Origin: Takakia lepidozioides
Taxonomy: Eukaryota > Streptophyta > Takakiopsida > Takakiales > Takakiaceae
Direction of reading: 5' to 3'
DNA length: 64,000 bases
NCBI GenBank assembly: GCA_030704615.1
Contig: CM060733.1
Location: forward strand, 62,124,001-62,188,000
Below, in pieces: positions 43,365 to 54,465 of this stretch. The number at the start of each line of letters is the position of its first letter. The first letter of the stretch is position 1. The notes under the pieces were generated by a model, which saw only the letters and a program-made list of their open reading frames with translations, was not told where the DNA came from and searched no databases. The position numbers and the translations under genes are program-made.

Positions 43365-46202
43365 TTGAGTGTCAACACGGAGGTGTCACTAGTTGCTGAG
43401 GACAGTGCCGGTTCGAGCACTAGCGATACTAGTGGGTACACGAGACGAGGTGTGCGGTTTAGGCCACCTTCACCTCTTGTGTCTTCTACGGAAGGTTCTG
43501 ATTCGGATTGTGAATCAGGAGGACTCATACCGGCAGTGCAAGTTGTTTCTTTGCCATTGTTGTGGGACACAATGGAGGAGATATATGGAGCTACCAAGGG
43601 GCCACGAAGGTACTCTGGGGCGGTTGGCACCATCGAGTTGGATGATTTTATCCAAGAGTTTGATAGTTGGTGTGATTTGCAGCAAATGCGCAATCCACAA
43701 CTATTTACGCCTTTCATGGCATGGAAGGGGCTGTTTCAGCACCTTGAGAGGCCGCCTATGGATGATTACCATGAGTTCAGGCGGGGGCATGAGGTTGAGA
43801 TTGAGGAGAGGAGGATGTACTGGTCACCCGACTAGTCTCCATCACTAGGGGCACTAGAGCCACGAGGGCAGTGGCTACACCTGCCGCTGCACCGGCAGCT
43901 TCAGCAAGTAGCAGTGGGACTAGTGGATGGTGGTACAGTAGCTACGACGTCCACCCAAGCCACTACCGCACCAGCACTAGCACCCGTGCCTGCCTTCAAC
44001 CCTGTTGTGGAGTTCTTCGAAGAGTTGAGAGGGAACTACCAAGGGGTGAGGACAGAGAAGTTGCGGAGCTTGCAAGAGTTCCAACGGAAGCCGACCGAGA
44101 GCTTGAGGGAGGCTTTCACTCGCATGAGGCGCTTGATAAATGTAACCCAAGGGGTTACGGAAGCTTAGGCAGTCCAATTCTGGTATGGGATATTGGACAA
44201 GGAGCTGAGGAGAAGGGTGCGGGATGCAACTCTCCTACAAGCGGCCCAACCCACCTTAGCAAATGTGTTTTTGCTGGCAGAGCGGATAGAGCTCAACATG
44301 GTGGAGGAACGAGTGGTCATGGTGGGATTTGCTAAGGAGATGCCACGGGGTAGTGGTGCTCCTAGCCAACCACTACCTCAACGTGCTCAAGGCAACAAGG
44401 GGGCTCAGGTGAAGCTCAGGGAAGGGCAGAGAGGACCTCAGATGCAGGGTCTCTCCTTTCATTTGCTGGCCAACAACGGGCGGATGTGGTGTGCTGGACA
44501 TGTGGAGGACCCCATGTCAAGAAGGATTGCCCAGAGGGAGGCAAAGGGTCGGCACATGCACAGCCTGCACAGTTGCAGTGTGGGCATTGTGGCAAGCACG
44601 GCAGGAGAGGCCCAGTGTTATGGTTTGCATCCTGAGTTGCGCCCAGGCCAGTTCCAAGGGAACAATGGTGGCCGGGGGGGAGGTGGAGCAGCCCAGAGAG
44701 GACGAGGTGGCCAGCCACGAGGTGCAGGCCAATGGCAAGCTCAACGTGGCCAAGGACGCGGAGGTCAGGGTGTTGACCAAGGCATGGCCAACCGGCTTCA
44801 GCAGCTAGAGCAGAGGCTCGCTGCCATGGCTACAGCTCAGGTGGTACCGGCTCTAAGGCCGGATGGTCCACCTCCTGCTTCTGAGGGAGGAGATATGGGA
44901 GGCATGGGATTCATGTGGGTAGCAGCACTACCACTAGTGCAGGTGGAGTCTGCTGCAGCCGTGACTCGAGGAGCAGCACGAGTTCCTGAGCCACGAGGTG
45001 CAGAGGTGGAGTTGGATCCACAGCGTGGAGAGGCAAGCCGTCAGGCTAGGCTTCCTCAGTCCTTCACATTGGCAGAGACAGTGTCGACGCCATCCATGGC
45101 ACCTAGTTCTCGCCCGACGGTTACCGAGGCGGAGGTTACTATGCCATTGGGGAGAGCTACACGGGTAGCACCACTACCTAGTGTTGCCAAGGCTACGGCA
45201 GCTAGTGTGCTGCTAGGAGCGGCCACATCTGTGTGCCAGGCTCCATTGTTCTCGGCTACCATGATTGCGACGCCAGGGGTAAAACCAGCTGAGGTGTTCA
45301 GGCTGGCAGCTACACTCTGTGAGAGTGGGGAGGTTACTTCATCTTCTGCGGAGATAGTGGGAGGTGTAGTGCCGGAGGGATCCTCGGATTTGAGGGTCAA
45401 GACTGCCACGGCGGCGCCATGGCAAGCTGCAGCTGCCAGGTTGATGGAGCTGCCAGCTAGGCCAGCCATTGAGCGCGCCATGGTGACACCTGGAGTTGTC
45501 ATGTTAGACAACCAGGATGGCATTTTCTGTTTGAGTGGACCGGCAGGCAAGAGGTACCGGCCATTGCGGGTCTTGTTGGACTCGGGAGCTCAGCCATTGA
45601 TGCTGGGCAGAGCTGCTATTGCAGGCTTGGGCCTCATGGAGGCGGATATGGAGCCTTGTCCTTTCCAGATACAGACGTCTCTAGGAGGATCGGAGCAGGC
45701 TCAGGGCATGACACGGCGTGAGTTGGCTATCAGACTACGGCCGGATCACCCTACAGATGGCTCAGTGATGCGAGCCAAGGCCATTGTGACAGACGCAGTC
45801 TCATACGATGTCCTGGTTGGTGGGGCAGTGTTGTACTCCATGGGCTTCACCCTGGATTTTTGGGAGGAGTCAGCTTCCTATAGGCCTGCATGGCAGTCAG
45901 GGGAGGGCCGGCGTGTGCAGCTCCCTCTGACGTTCATAGGAGGAGTTGCGGTTGCCCAGCGAGGCAAGATGCCGACACTAGCAGCATTCACTGCGGCAGT
46001 GAGTTGGCCTAAAGAGTTGCTTGAGGGCAACGCTCATTCAGAGGATGTGCCACCTCCGGGAGAGCAGGATGACATGTATGGTATGGCGGAGTTACCTACC
46101 ATGGTTGCTCAGACTCCATTGTGGGGCACGAGCAAGGATTTGCAGCGGGATGCTGATCGATGGGTGCAACAAGCCTGGGTGGAGGCTTTTGTACCATCAT
46201 GA
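43365..46202 (+). pseudogene. Element D gag and protease
   Basis: One frame can be followed from about 43365 to 46202, broken by TAG at 43833-43835 and 44166-44168. Gag shows YSGAVGTIELDDFIQEFDSW and SLREAFTRMRRLINVTQG. The zinc knuckles (CWTCGGPHVKKDC and CGHCGKHGR) at 44492-44620 are in another frame, so two compensating frameshifts flank them. A Gln/Gly/Arg-rich stretch and a long Ala/Thr-rich spacer follow, then a protease with LLDSGAQPLML (45573-45605) and the later I-x-D-x-x-x-Y-DVLVGG motif. The spacer between knuckle and protease is unusually long (about 300 codons). A TGA at 46200-46202 ends the frame; the methyltransferase continues in the same frame. The ATG of gag is not certain. 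Confidence 0.85.
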
Positions 46203-46241
46203 GAGGAGGAGAGTGCGGGGATTGCACCAGGACCACCTCAG

Positions 46242-47535
46242 TTGTCTCCATTGGACACCACACCTATTGTGTGGCAGTATCCGGATGAAGGCATTTGTCT
46301 TCTGGACTTGTTTGGCGGGATCACCACCGGATTGGCTACTGTGTTACAGGCAGGTGTACAAATTCGGCGTTACCTATATGAAGAGAGGGATGAGACTGCA
46401 CGACGCGTTTCACTTCGCCATGTTGCTTAGTTGGTGCAGCGGTACCCTGAGTTGTTGTCGGTGTCTGCAATTCGTGGATATCACCAGGCCTTGCCAGCAG
46501 ACATTTCGTTGCTGGGGGCGTAGGATTTGGAGCGGGTTGGCTCCATTGATCTGGTAGTGGCAGGTTGGCCCTGCCAAGGGCATTTATCAGCCGGGCATGG
46601 CAATGGATTGCGAGACTCGAGGTCGGGTCTGTTTGATGGTGCGGGTTTTGCGCCACTTGCAGCTTCATCAAGCTGTATCTCTAGCATACATCTTGGAGAA
46701 TGTGCTACTGATGGACGATTCTCGGGCTAGGGTGATGGCCAGTGTGCATCAAGTCCGGTCGTGGCTTGGGTCAGCAGTGTTGCTAGATGCAGCTACAGTA
46801 GGGTCACGGGCTCATCGACCACGGCTATGGTGGACTAACTTGATGCCACCCGCACTGCTCAAGCGTGCATTTGATGGGGTGCAGCGGCCAGCACATCTCA
46901 CAATGGATAGCATTCTGGACACAGGGAGGCAGTCTCAGCGTGTGAGACACGATGACCGTTCGCCTTTGGCAGTGGTCAACAAGGTGGGTCAACCACGAGC
47001 AGCATTACCTACACTGCTCAACTTCCCAGGATCGCATGCTTTCCGGGATAGTGGACCTGGCCTCCTGTGGGATGCTCAGTTGCAGCAGTTAGTGGAGCCT
47101 AATGCTGACGAGCGTGAGTGGGCAATGGGTTTTACCACTGGTACCATGGCGGTGTCGTCTCTTTCTGAGGCATCACGTCGTCAAGTGTTGGGGCAAGCAA
47201 TGGATCTCAATTGCTTGACCTGGATTATCAGCTTGGCTCTGGCTGAGCAACGCAGAGTGCGGAGTACACTTCCCTTGATGGTCTCTCTGCCTACCGAGAT
47301 GGTACAGGCAGTGAGTGGGGGCGAGCATGTGAGGACCACGGGGTGCATGCATCCATGGCACACATGGGAGGTGCTCGAGGTTCAGAGGGAGTTGGCAGCC
47401 AAGGCGGCTGTGATGGATGAGGTTGGGGATTCTTCTCGAGTTGAGGAGGTCCTCAAGGATGAGATGATGGGGCAGGATGAGGCCTTGTTATTGACTGAGC
47501 AGGCAGGGAGTACTGCTCAAGAGGTTGCAACATAG
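46242..47535 (+). pseudogene. C5 cytosine DNA methyltransferase domain (DNMT3-like) inside element D
   Basis: The domain lies between protease and RT and would methylate cytosine in DNA. Motif I reads LLDLFGGITTGLATVLQAG (46296-46350); motif IV has the catalytic cysteine in VVAGWPCQG (46552-46580). Motif VI is YILENV (46687-46704), motif VIII AHRPRLWWTN (46810-46839) and motif X SRRQVLGQAMDLNCL (47175-47218). Spacing, FGGITTG and AHRPR-x-W-x-N resemble DNMT3 rather than chromomethylases or MET1. TAG stops at 46428-46430 and 46521-46523 and one frame change near 46630 (frame 3 to frame 1) disable this copy. The rest is continuous to a TAG at 47533-47535. All core motifs survive, so the ancestor was probably active. 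No PWWP or ADD domain precedes it; the PHD finger at the far end of the polyprotein could act as reader. Confidence 0.88.
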
Positions 47536-50356
47536 CAACCACTGGACGCGTCCTCTACCTCTAAGCCCACTGGACTTAAGGTTGCAGTTACGGAGGACAA
47601 TTGGGAGCCTGACATTGGACCCATTGTCACCGGAGGAGAGAGACGACGTATACGGCGGTTCCTGAGGGCTTACAGGAATTGCTTTGCCTTCAGTTTGAAG
47701 GACTTGGGAGCACTGAAGGGTCAAGAGATCCGTATTGAGTTGGCCACTGACACGCCAATCTTTCGGAGACCCTATAGATATAGTGACATGGAGAGGTCTT
47801 TGATTCAGATGAGGACTCAAGATCTCTGGGAGGCAGGTTTGGTGGAGCTCTCTGGTGGAGAGTATGCTTCAGCCACAGTGATGCCAGCCAAGAAGGATGT
47901 CTATGGCAATTGGACGGAGAGACGTATGTGCGGTGATTACCGGCCTGTAAATCGTCAGACCAAGTCCGATAAGTATGCCATGCCAACACCAGAGGAGATC
48001 TTTGATGCCATCGGGCATGCTAAGGCCTTTAGCACTTTGGATTTACGATCCGGATATCACCAGTTGCCAATCAAGGAGGCGGACAAGCAGAAGACGGCAT
48101 TCTGGGGGATCAATGAGCACGGCAAGGATTGCCTATATCAGTGGCGGTTCTTACCATTTGGGCTTAAGAATGCTCCTACAGAGTTTCAGAGAGTCATGGA
48201 TAGGATTCTAGCAGGGGTGGACTTTGCTCGGTGCTACATAGATGACATCATCATCTTTAGTGTTACGATGGAGGAGCATGAGAGACACCTTCAGGTGGTA
48301 TTGGAGCGCTTGAGAGCGCACGGATTGAAGTTGCATCCGGGGAAGTGCAAGTTTTTCCACAACCAGATTGAGTATCTGGGTCACATGATATATCCTGGAG
48401 GATTGGGGGTACAGCAGACTAAGGTAGAGGCCATTGCACAAATTCCACGCCCCACGGATGTGAGCCGAGTTCGAGCTTTCATGGGGTTGGCAAACTATTA
48501 TAGACGGTTTGTCAAGGGATTTAGTACCATTGCAAAGGCTTTAACCAAGCTGACCAAGGTGGACCAGGAGTGGCAGTGGGAAGATGAGCAAGAACGAGCT
48601 TTTCAAGAGCTCAAGGTGAGGTTGACCTCGGCGCCTATCCTGAGACGACCTATCAGGGGGCGTACCTTTCAGCTGCATACGGATTGGAGCATGCTGGGGC
48701 TTGGAGCGGTGCTCACAAGAAATTCCAGCAGATGTGAGAGGGAAGAGGAAAGCTGCAGAAGGGGATGATGAGGGAAGAGAGTTTGTAGTGGCTTATGCTA
48801 GCCGCTCGAACAACGCTGCAGAGGCTAAGTACAGCTCATATGAGGGAGAGTGCTTAGCTGCAGTGTGGGCCGTGGCACACTTCAGGTGCTATCTATACGG
48901 CAATCTTTTCACCCTTGTCACGGATCACCAGCCACTCAAGTGGTTGATGGAGTCAGACAAGCTTATGGGGAAGCTTGCACGGTGGGCACTCATACTCCAG
49001 GAGTATGACTTTCAGGTTGTGCATCGACCGGGTTTGGTCAATCGGAATGCGGATGGATTGAGTCGCAATCCATGCATGAGCCAGCAAGATGACACTGGAG
49101 CTCGGTGGCATGGTGAGACGGACGAGGAGATGGTGCCGAGATGGCACGCATCTGCATTTTTGTGTATCTTGGCATCAGAAGGTCAGGTTGGACCTACAAC
49201 AGAGATGACTGTAGACGGAGTGTCTGAGGACCCTGAGGCTAGTGATGAGCCAGGTGGTGCCAGAGATATACATGAGGATTCGGCTGTGTTGGACTACCTC
49301 CGCACGGGAGACACGGCAGCCACTGTGACTACCAGGGAGAGGGATCGGATCCTGCAACGAGCCAAGAGGTTCAAGTGGGAGGGGATACACCTACTTCGAG
49401 TGTGGGAGGATGGTCGGGTGAGGATTGTGCCTCACCCCACACAGCGTGCATGGTTAGTGCGGCATGCCCATGAGGAGTTGGGGCATTTTGGAGTGCGACG
49501 CACTCACAGTTTACTGCAGGGGCAGTATTGGTGGCGTGGTATGCATACAGAGGTGCAACAGTTCGTGGCTAGGTGCATGGTGTGTGACAGGGTGCGTGCT
49601 TCATTCAACGCCCCTATACCACAGTTGCATCCTTTACCAATCATGGGATTGGGCTACAGGTGGAGTCTTGACTTCGTAGGACCGTTGCCACTGACTATGC
49701 GCCACCACAGATATGTGTTGGTGATGGTGGAGCACTTCTCCAAGTGGATTGAGTTGGTTCCATTGCCTGACAAGGCTAGTGAGGGGGCTGCGTATGCATT
49801 CTTGGATCGTGTGCTTAGCCGATTTGGTGCTCCAGCTGAGGTACTCACGGACCAAGGGAGAGAGTTCTTGGGGGAGTTTCAGGCTTTGTGTGATAAAGCC
49901 TTGATAGACCACCGCACCACTTCTCGGGATCATCCTGAGGCCGATGGCTTAGCAGAGAGAGTTGTTCAGACGGTGAAGAGGGGTTTGCGCAAGTATGGCT
50001 TGCAGAAGGGACACCTAGGAGATTGGGATCTTCAGGTTCCTTGGTTAGCCATGGGCTACAGGTTCAGCAAACAAGCATCACTTGCCTCCTTCTCACCATA
50101 TTTCCTTCTCTTTGGCCGAGAGCCGGATTTGCCTGCAGCCATTCGTAGGGACACTGCTCAAATCCTTAACCTTGACGATCCGGACGTGTGGGTACGTGCA
50201 TGTGATCAGCGTGCAGAGTTGTTCAAGAAAGTCATGGCTTTTGATAACCTTACCATTGCACAGCACCGTGATACGTTGAGGTATGCCATTATACGTGGTG
50301 GAGGATATCGCCCTGGGGTTCGGAGGTTTAGCCCTGGTGACTATGTTTATTTGTAG
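47536..50356 (+). pseudogene. Element D reverse transcriptase, RNase H and integrase
   Basis: In the same frame as the methyltransferase end, after TAG. RT starts near 47690 and has [50 protein letters not shown] and CYIDDIIIFS (48234-48263), with both catalytic aspartates. The thumb is GLANYYRRFVKGF. RNase H begins LHTDWSMLGLGAVLT and, after a frameshift near 48715, continues VVAYASRSNNAAEAKYSSYEGE and LVTDHQPLKWLM. Integrase has H-x4-H (HEELGH) and CMVC, then the D-D-E core: SLDFVGPLP, LTDQGREFLGEF, ADGLAERVVQ (to 49960). The frame at 48701-50356 is long and clean. RT resembles the Ty3 metavirus type without the Tat FLDDF box, so D is a different lineage from A/B/C. Confidence 0.92.
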
Positions 50357-50704
50357 CAGACTGCTCCTACGACTTTGGATGTTACTGCAGGGCGTGTTAT
50401 TCTGAGGGTTCGAGAGGTGTTGCCCTCAGGGGTCCTGATCTTGAAAGGTCGGGATAGCATGACTTGGAAGGACCATGTGCGTAATTGTGCGCCATGTCAC
50501 CTTCCCAATGTCGATGGCAGAGTTGACCCGAACTTGGCAGTGGTACCTGCAGGTTTGAGGTGCATGCTCTGTGGGTCTGTCAAAGGGGCAGCCACCATGC
50601 TGGTGTGTGATCGATGCTCAAGGGGTTGGCATATGGAATGCTTGACACCACCTCTTGAGAAGGTTTCTGATGGAGATTGGTTGTGTCCACACTGCTTGGG
50701 ATAG
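50357..50704 (+). pseudogene. PHD finger at the integrase C-terminus of element D
   Basis: After a TAG at 50354-50356 the integrase frame continues without change for 115 codons. It begins with a typical integrase tail (VILRVREVLPSGVLILKGRD) and ends in a PHD zinc finger at 50561-50698. The spacing is C-x2-C, C-x2-C, H-x2-C and W-L-C-x2-C (CMLC, CDRC, WHMEC, DWLCPHC), the full C4HC3 set. PHD fingers read histone H3 tails, often by lysine 4 state. Chromoviruses have a chromodomain in this place, so a targeting role is a fair inference. The TAG may be a mutation or a readthrough point. Confidence 0.85.
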
Positions 50705-51045
50705 TGGCAGTGGACATGACTGGAGGCAGCTAACAAGACATGGGAGGCCAAGCTCATAGGAGTCAATACATGAGATCCCAAGCTCAAGTTCACAGGTTGC
50801 AAGACGGCGACTAACGATGGGGCAACTCTTGCACCCGGCCTCTTGATCTATCGAGTTTGAGTGTAGTAGGGATAGTGGTGGAGGACTTAGTGAGGCTATG
50901 GTCACTATCATATCTTGTGGCTACCTGGACTTAGAGGGACCTAAGCACCAGCTAGGGGGGCGATTGTGTGGACTAGTGACTGCCATAGTGGGCAGCATAG
51001 TGGTTGGACTAGTGGTTGGACTAGTGGTGGACTAGTGGTATACTA
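50705..51045 (+). other. 3' non-coding part of element D
   Basis: A purine-rich AGGGGGGCGA at about 50955 could be the polypurine tract. The following sequence has repeated GGTTGGACTAGTGG units and is cut by the MULE-like copy after about 80 bp. Confidence 0.45.
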
Positions 51046-51909
51046 GTGTGTGGTGTGCACATGTGTTGTGTGGTTTTGGACAGCGATGTAGTTGTGTACG
51101 ATATGTATGCGCACGACAGCTCTCCCAATATTCGAAACCAGGTGAATGCACTCAGAATGGGCACAAGCAGTGCTGGATTCATGGATAACATTATGGACCT
51201 CAAACGGAGGAGTCGCTATGAATTCATTCAAAATAGTATCTTCCCTGGCCAGGGCTCGTCCAAGGTGTATTTGTTCAAGATGTCCACAGTGGGCGAAGAC
51301 AATGGTGTGAGCATAGTCTGTCAAATGCAACCTGGAGGAGATTTGGCCAAATGTTGGTTAATGTTTGATCATTGCAAACGGGTGAAGGGTTGGACAACCA
51401 TGGCGTGCCATATGTACGATACAGCGTACCAGCGTGTGTTCTCCATAGCAATTTGTGATATGCAGTCAGAGGACACTGAATCCCATATGCTTATGTGGAA
51501 TTCGCTCCTAGCCATCATGCAGCGCAATGGAATGCAGAACACAAATTTTGCAGGCTTCATGGCTGATAGTGCACAGACAAATTTCAATGCAGTGCGGCGC
51601 GTGTTTGGTTCGGGGGATCCTAAGGTCCCAATGGAAAATAGGGAGCGCACATGCCTCTTCCATTGGAGTCAATCTCTGGCACGTCATACAAAGCGCTGCA
51701 TTCGCCCTGACCTTCAGTTGGAGCACAGAAGGCTCTGCCTCAAGTACAAAAATGCCACCTCAATGGGAGAAGCTGAGAGCACTTACCAAGCAATCCGGGC
51801 TTGGTGGTTCTCCTCTGGTGCTGCTACTAGTATCCACCTGAAGGAGTTGGAGGACTGGTTGGTTTTCTGGCACTCCAGGTACAGACGGTGGGGAGCTTTC
51901 ATGACGACG
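51046..51909 (+). pseudogene. MULE-like transposase core, third copy, 3' truncated
   Basis: This exon matches 9-704 over its full length: FPGQGSSKVYLFKMST, WTTMACHMYD, AICDMQSEDTES, GFMADSAQTNFNAV, ERTCLFHWSQSL and RRWGAFMTT. It extends further 5' (SPNIRNQ) and so links to the 5'-half copies. It has no stop or frameshift, unlike its neighbours. It ends at a GTAAGC donor (51910) in exactly the position and phase of the intron in the first copy. An acceptor-like CACTTGCAG lies near 51990, but the next exon with the SWIM finger is absent. The first exon's start is unclear; the ACAG at about 51080 could be its acceptor. Open but truncated, it cannot make a full transposase. Confidence 0.75.
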
Positions 51910-52957
51910 GTAAGCCTCTTCAATCCCAGAAACACAAATTTCACTTTGCATCGTGCCTGTTCGTTTGGGGTTGTTGGATTATCACTTGCAGACATTAGAA
52001 GTTTACTGGGCCCTTAGGAAGGCTGCGAGTTTTGTTTTCTTGATTTCTGCCCGTTCTTTGTTGTTGTTAAGGAGACCTCCTACTTGCCCAATAAAAATAG
52101 TACATCCTGGCACTAGCAGTGCCACGTGCCACACAGGCGCATCGCGAGGGACAAGAGTGTACGTTTCCTGGACCTTTCAAGTGTAAGTGCGATATGCGAT
52201 TGTTACGTAAGCTTTGGGCTTTCGCGCCATGGTTCACCTTGCTGCAAGCTCTCCACAGTTGTATGCTCAACGCAAACATTGGCCTCTCCCTCGCGCTGGT
52301 CTGTGCGGACTCCGCGGATCTCTTTGCAAATGCGGAATCCACTGTCAGCAAATTAGGCTCAATTGTGAGCGCTCATCGCATCTTACAGGGGGCACTCGGG
52401 AGGCGCTGTTCGCCAGCGCTTTCCAGCTTCTCCGTGCGAGGCGCCATTTAGGCCCTCGCCTCTTGTTGACTTTGCTCATCTATCCTTGATCTTGAGTGCG
52501 GCCCTGTCTCCAAGAGGACAACGAATACATGAACGCTGCAGTTATTGCTCTCTTGTAGCTCTTTCTTTACTTTTCATCGCGTCAATTGTTGTTCCAGTAG
52601 GTAACAAGCGTGACACACTCTCTCTCTCACGGAGCACGGCCTCTGGTTCTTTCCCTTTTATTCTGTGTAGGTGTACTGCAACTGTTCAACATGATGAGGA
52701 GCGGCTCTAGAAACGTTTGGCATTCTCTAGCACCTTGGCCCGGAACTTGAGCAGGCGTCCATCGGATGCTGACAGGATATAGTACAGTGATCTTGAACGA
52801 ATTTCACGTCCTCCGCAAGTTTTTGCTTATCAGGTGCAGTTGCGATTTGGTCACAAGCGTTAGCTTTCTCGTCTGATGGTTGATTGTTGACTGCAGGTGC
52901 TGTACAATCCATTACTTCATCCTCCAAGTGATCAAACCTGATACAAGTTTAACTTCA
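51910..52957. other. Intron remnant and unassigned sequence
   Basis: 51910-51990 is the retained intron. Beyond it no gene is recognised. Frames such as 52119-52451 have no motif. Confidence 0.45.
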
Positions 52958-53268
52958 ACTGGGTTTGAAATTATGAGAAGAATTGTGTCGGGGGTGAAGT
53001 AGTTGTACTTCACCAACTCTGGTATTATCTGCTTGAAAACAGCGACGTTTCTCTCCACAAGATCGAGCCGCGACTCTCCCCCTCTCTCTGCCTAGCTCCG
53101 GCTGTTACAATGCAGACGTCCGATCCCTCGGTTACCTTGTAATCTGTGTTCGCTGAAATTTTAGCGCTTGGAAGAAAGGAGGCTGCGTGCTGGAGATCAA
53201 GCATCTCCCCCCTTAGTTTCTCAGGTACAACATCCACCAAAGTAAGCTCGTCAGTCAGGTCTTGCGTC
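52958..53268 (-). pseudogene. L-lactate dehydrogenase exon remnant
   Basis: The minus strand reads [54 protein letters not shown] and, in another frame, IIPELVKYN with [13 protein letters not shown]. These are the core NAD-binding phrases of plant L-lactate dehydrogenase, which interconverts pyruvate and lactate in the cytosol. The N-terminal glycine-rich loop and everything after SNPV (including the catalytic histidine region) are missing. A stop and a frameshift near 53085-53045 break it. The end after SNPV may be an old exon border. Confidence 0.85.
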
Positions 53269-53808
53269 AGACATCAGGTCATTTCGGTACCTTCAGCCCC
53301 AGTGCTGGTCAGAACTGTCCGTCTTGAGAACTGTCCACTTTGGCATCTCGTACATTCTTTTTGTCCTGGACTCTGCCGCACTGAGAAAGTGGCAAGTTTG
53401 TGATGCCCCCTTGTAACTCTTCCACACACGGCCATCTGTATTCTTCGATCTTGGTAGGAGCTAGGTGCTGAACTAAGCAAGCCAATGTTATGTCATTTCG
53501 GTACCTTCAGCCCGAGTGCTGGTCATGGCGACGAGAACAGTCCGTCGATGCCACCATTTTCTCAGCATTGGCACACAAACCTTGAATCCACTCATGTATG
53601 TGTCTGGTTGTAGTTATGTTTCACCTTTGCCAGTCAATTCTGACCGTGGGTAGCTTCAGAGCACAACTGTTTCGAACATGAGACAAGACCAGACTTTCTT
53701 TGATTCTAGAAAGTGGGCTTTATTTTGTTCGTCATCTACTTTGTTTTGGTCTCTTCTTGTGGAAGAATGCAGTAGAAAGAACTGTTCCTCTATTCCAAGA
53801 CAGCCCTG
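53269..53808. other. Unassigned stretch with a local duplication
   Basis: TCATTTCGGTACCTTCAGCCC-GAGTGCTGGTCA-type sequence occurs twice (about 53278 and 53493), roughly 215 bp apart. No gene is recognised. Confidence 0.55.
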
Positions 53809-54105
53809 ATGAACGGGCCCCTCCTCACAAAGGGTGACAACGCGCCCATTAGTTCTTCTGAGATTACTGAAGCTGTAGAACATCTAAAGGGCTATAAAGC
53901 AGGTGGGCCTGATAACATTGTCAACAAGCTAATCAAACATGGTGGCATCCTAAAGGCCCTTGCCCTTCTCTTTGACTTTATTTAGAGGACTGAAGTGATT
54001 CCCTTTCGTTGGAGAGAGGTTGTCATTGTGAACCTGCATAAGAAAGGTGACAGAGAAGAGCCTGGAAACTATCGCGGCATCACGCTTCACTGCCATGCGG
54101 GTTGA
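53809..54105 (+). pseudogene. LINE-type reverse transcriptase fragment
   Basis: The plus frame reads ITEAVEHLKGYKAGGPDNIV and NKLIKHGG. After a TAG at 53983-53985 it reads VIPFRWREVVIVNLHKKGDR and NYRGITL, ending at a TGA. This order (K-A-G-G-P-D, then IP-x-x-W ... L-x-KKGD ... NYRGI) is the N-terminal part of the RT domain of non-LTR retrotransposons. The catalytic FADD part is missing, so this is a truncated relic. Confidence 0.85.
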
Positions 54106-54165
54106 CAACTCGAAAATTTGAGCTTGCTACATTAAGCTGACCTGGAGGTTGCAGTGTCTAATGTC

Positions 54166-54465
54166 GTTTTTGGCTATTGTGAAGGAAACAGTTTCCTTCT
54201 TAAGATCGGCACTACCTATTGTCAACACAACTTTAGCATCATATGTCATGTCCATTCATGCTGATGGGGCTGATGGGTGAAAGGTTTCAGCAAATGTTCT
54301 CGGGAGCTGTAGTTTGCATTTGCAGAAGTAGGGTACAAGTATGGTGTACGTGTTGACCTTCCCTTGGAGAGATTTTAGGCCCACAGTTTTCAAAGTGGCA
54401 GATGTGTTGAGGGGTGAAAATGGTAGCAGTCTGGAATCTATCTCCCTGTCTACCTCTCTCATTCA
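54166..54465 (+). repeat. Inverted repeat arm 1 (partner 58560-58985)
   Basis: Two blocks match the reverse complement of the partner: GTTTCCTTCTTAAGATCGGC...ACCTATTGTCAACACAA...GATGGGTGAAAGGTTTCAG and GGGGTGAAAATGGTA-CAGTCT. By eye the identity is about 75%. The arms enclose 54466-58559. Confidence 0.75.

Larger units (their letters stand above)
40052..51045 (+). mobile_element. Ty3/gypsy element D carrying a DNA methyltransferase and a PHD finger (bounds uncertain)
   Basis: The coding part at 43365-50704 is certain to be a Ty3/gypsy polyprotein. Its order is gag - zinc knuckles - protease - C5 DNA methyltransferase - RT - RNase H - integrase - PHD finger. The left limit is set provisionally at 40052, where an LTR-like region begins (TATATATGCATGAG near 40283). 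The right limit is at the MULE-like copy. I could not match a left LTR to a right LTR. After the last stop a polypurine-like AGGGGGGCGA (50955) precedes TGTGTGGACTAG, a possible start of a truncated 3' LTR. Almost all internal stops are TAG. Confidence 0.8.

Noticed and set aside
50354-50356. Certain readthrough stop before the PHD finger
   Set aside because: TAG CAG ACT keeps only part of the readthrough context (no YYA), so mutation is at least as likely.
52119-52451. ORF downstream of the third MULE-like copy
   Set aside because: No motif and no similarity to the expected SWIM exon; overlapping frames on both strands are equally long.
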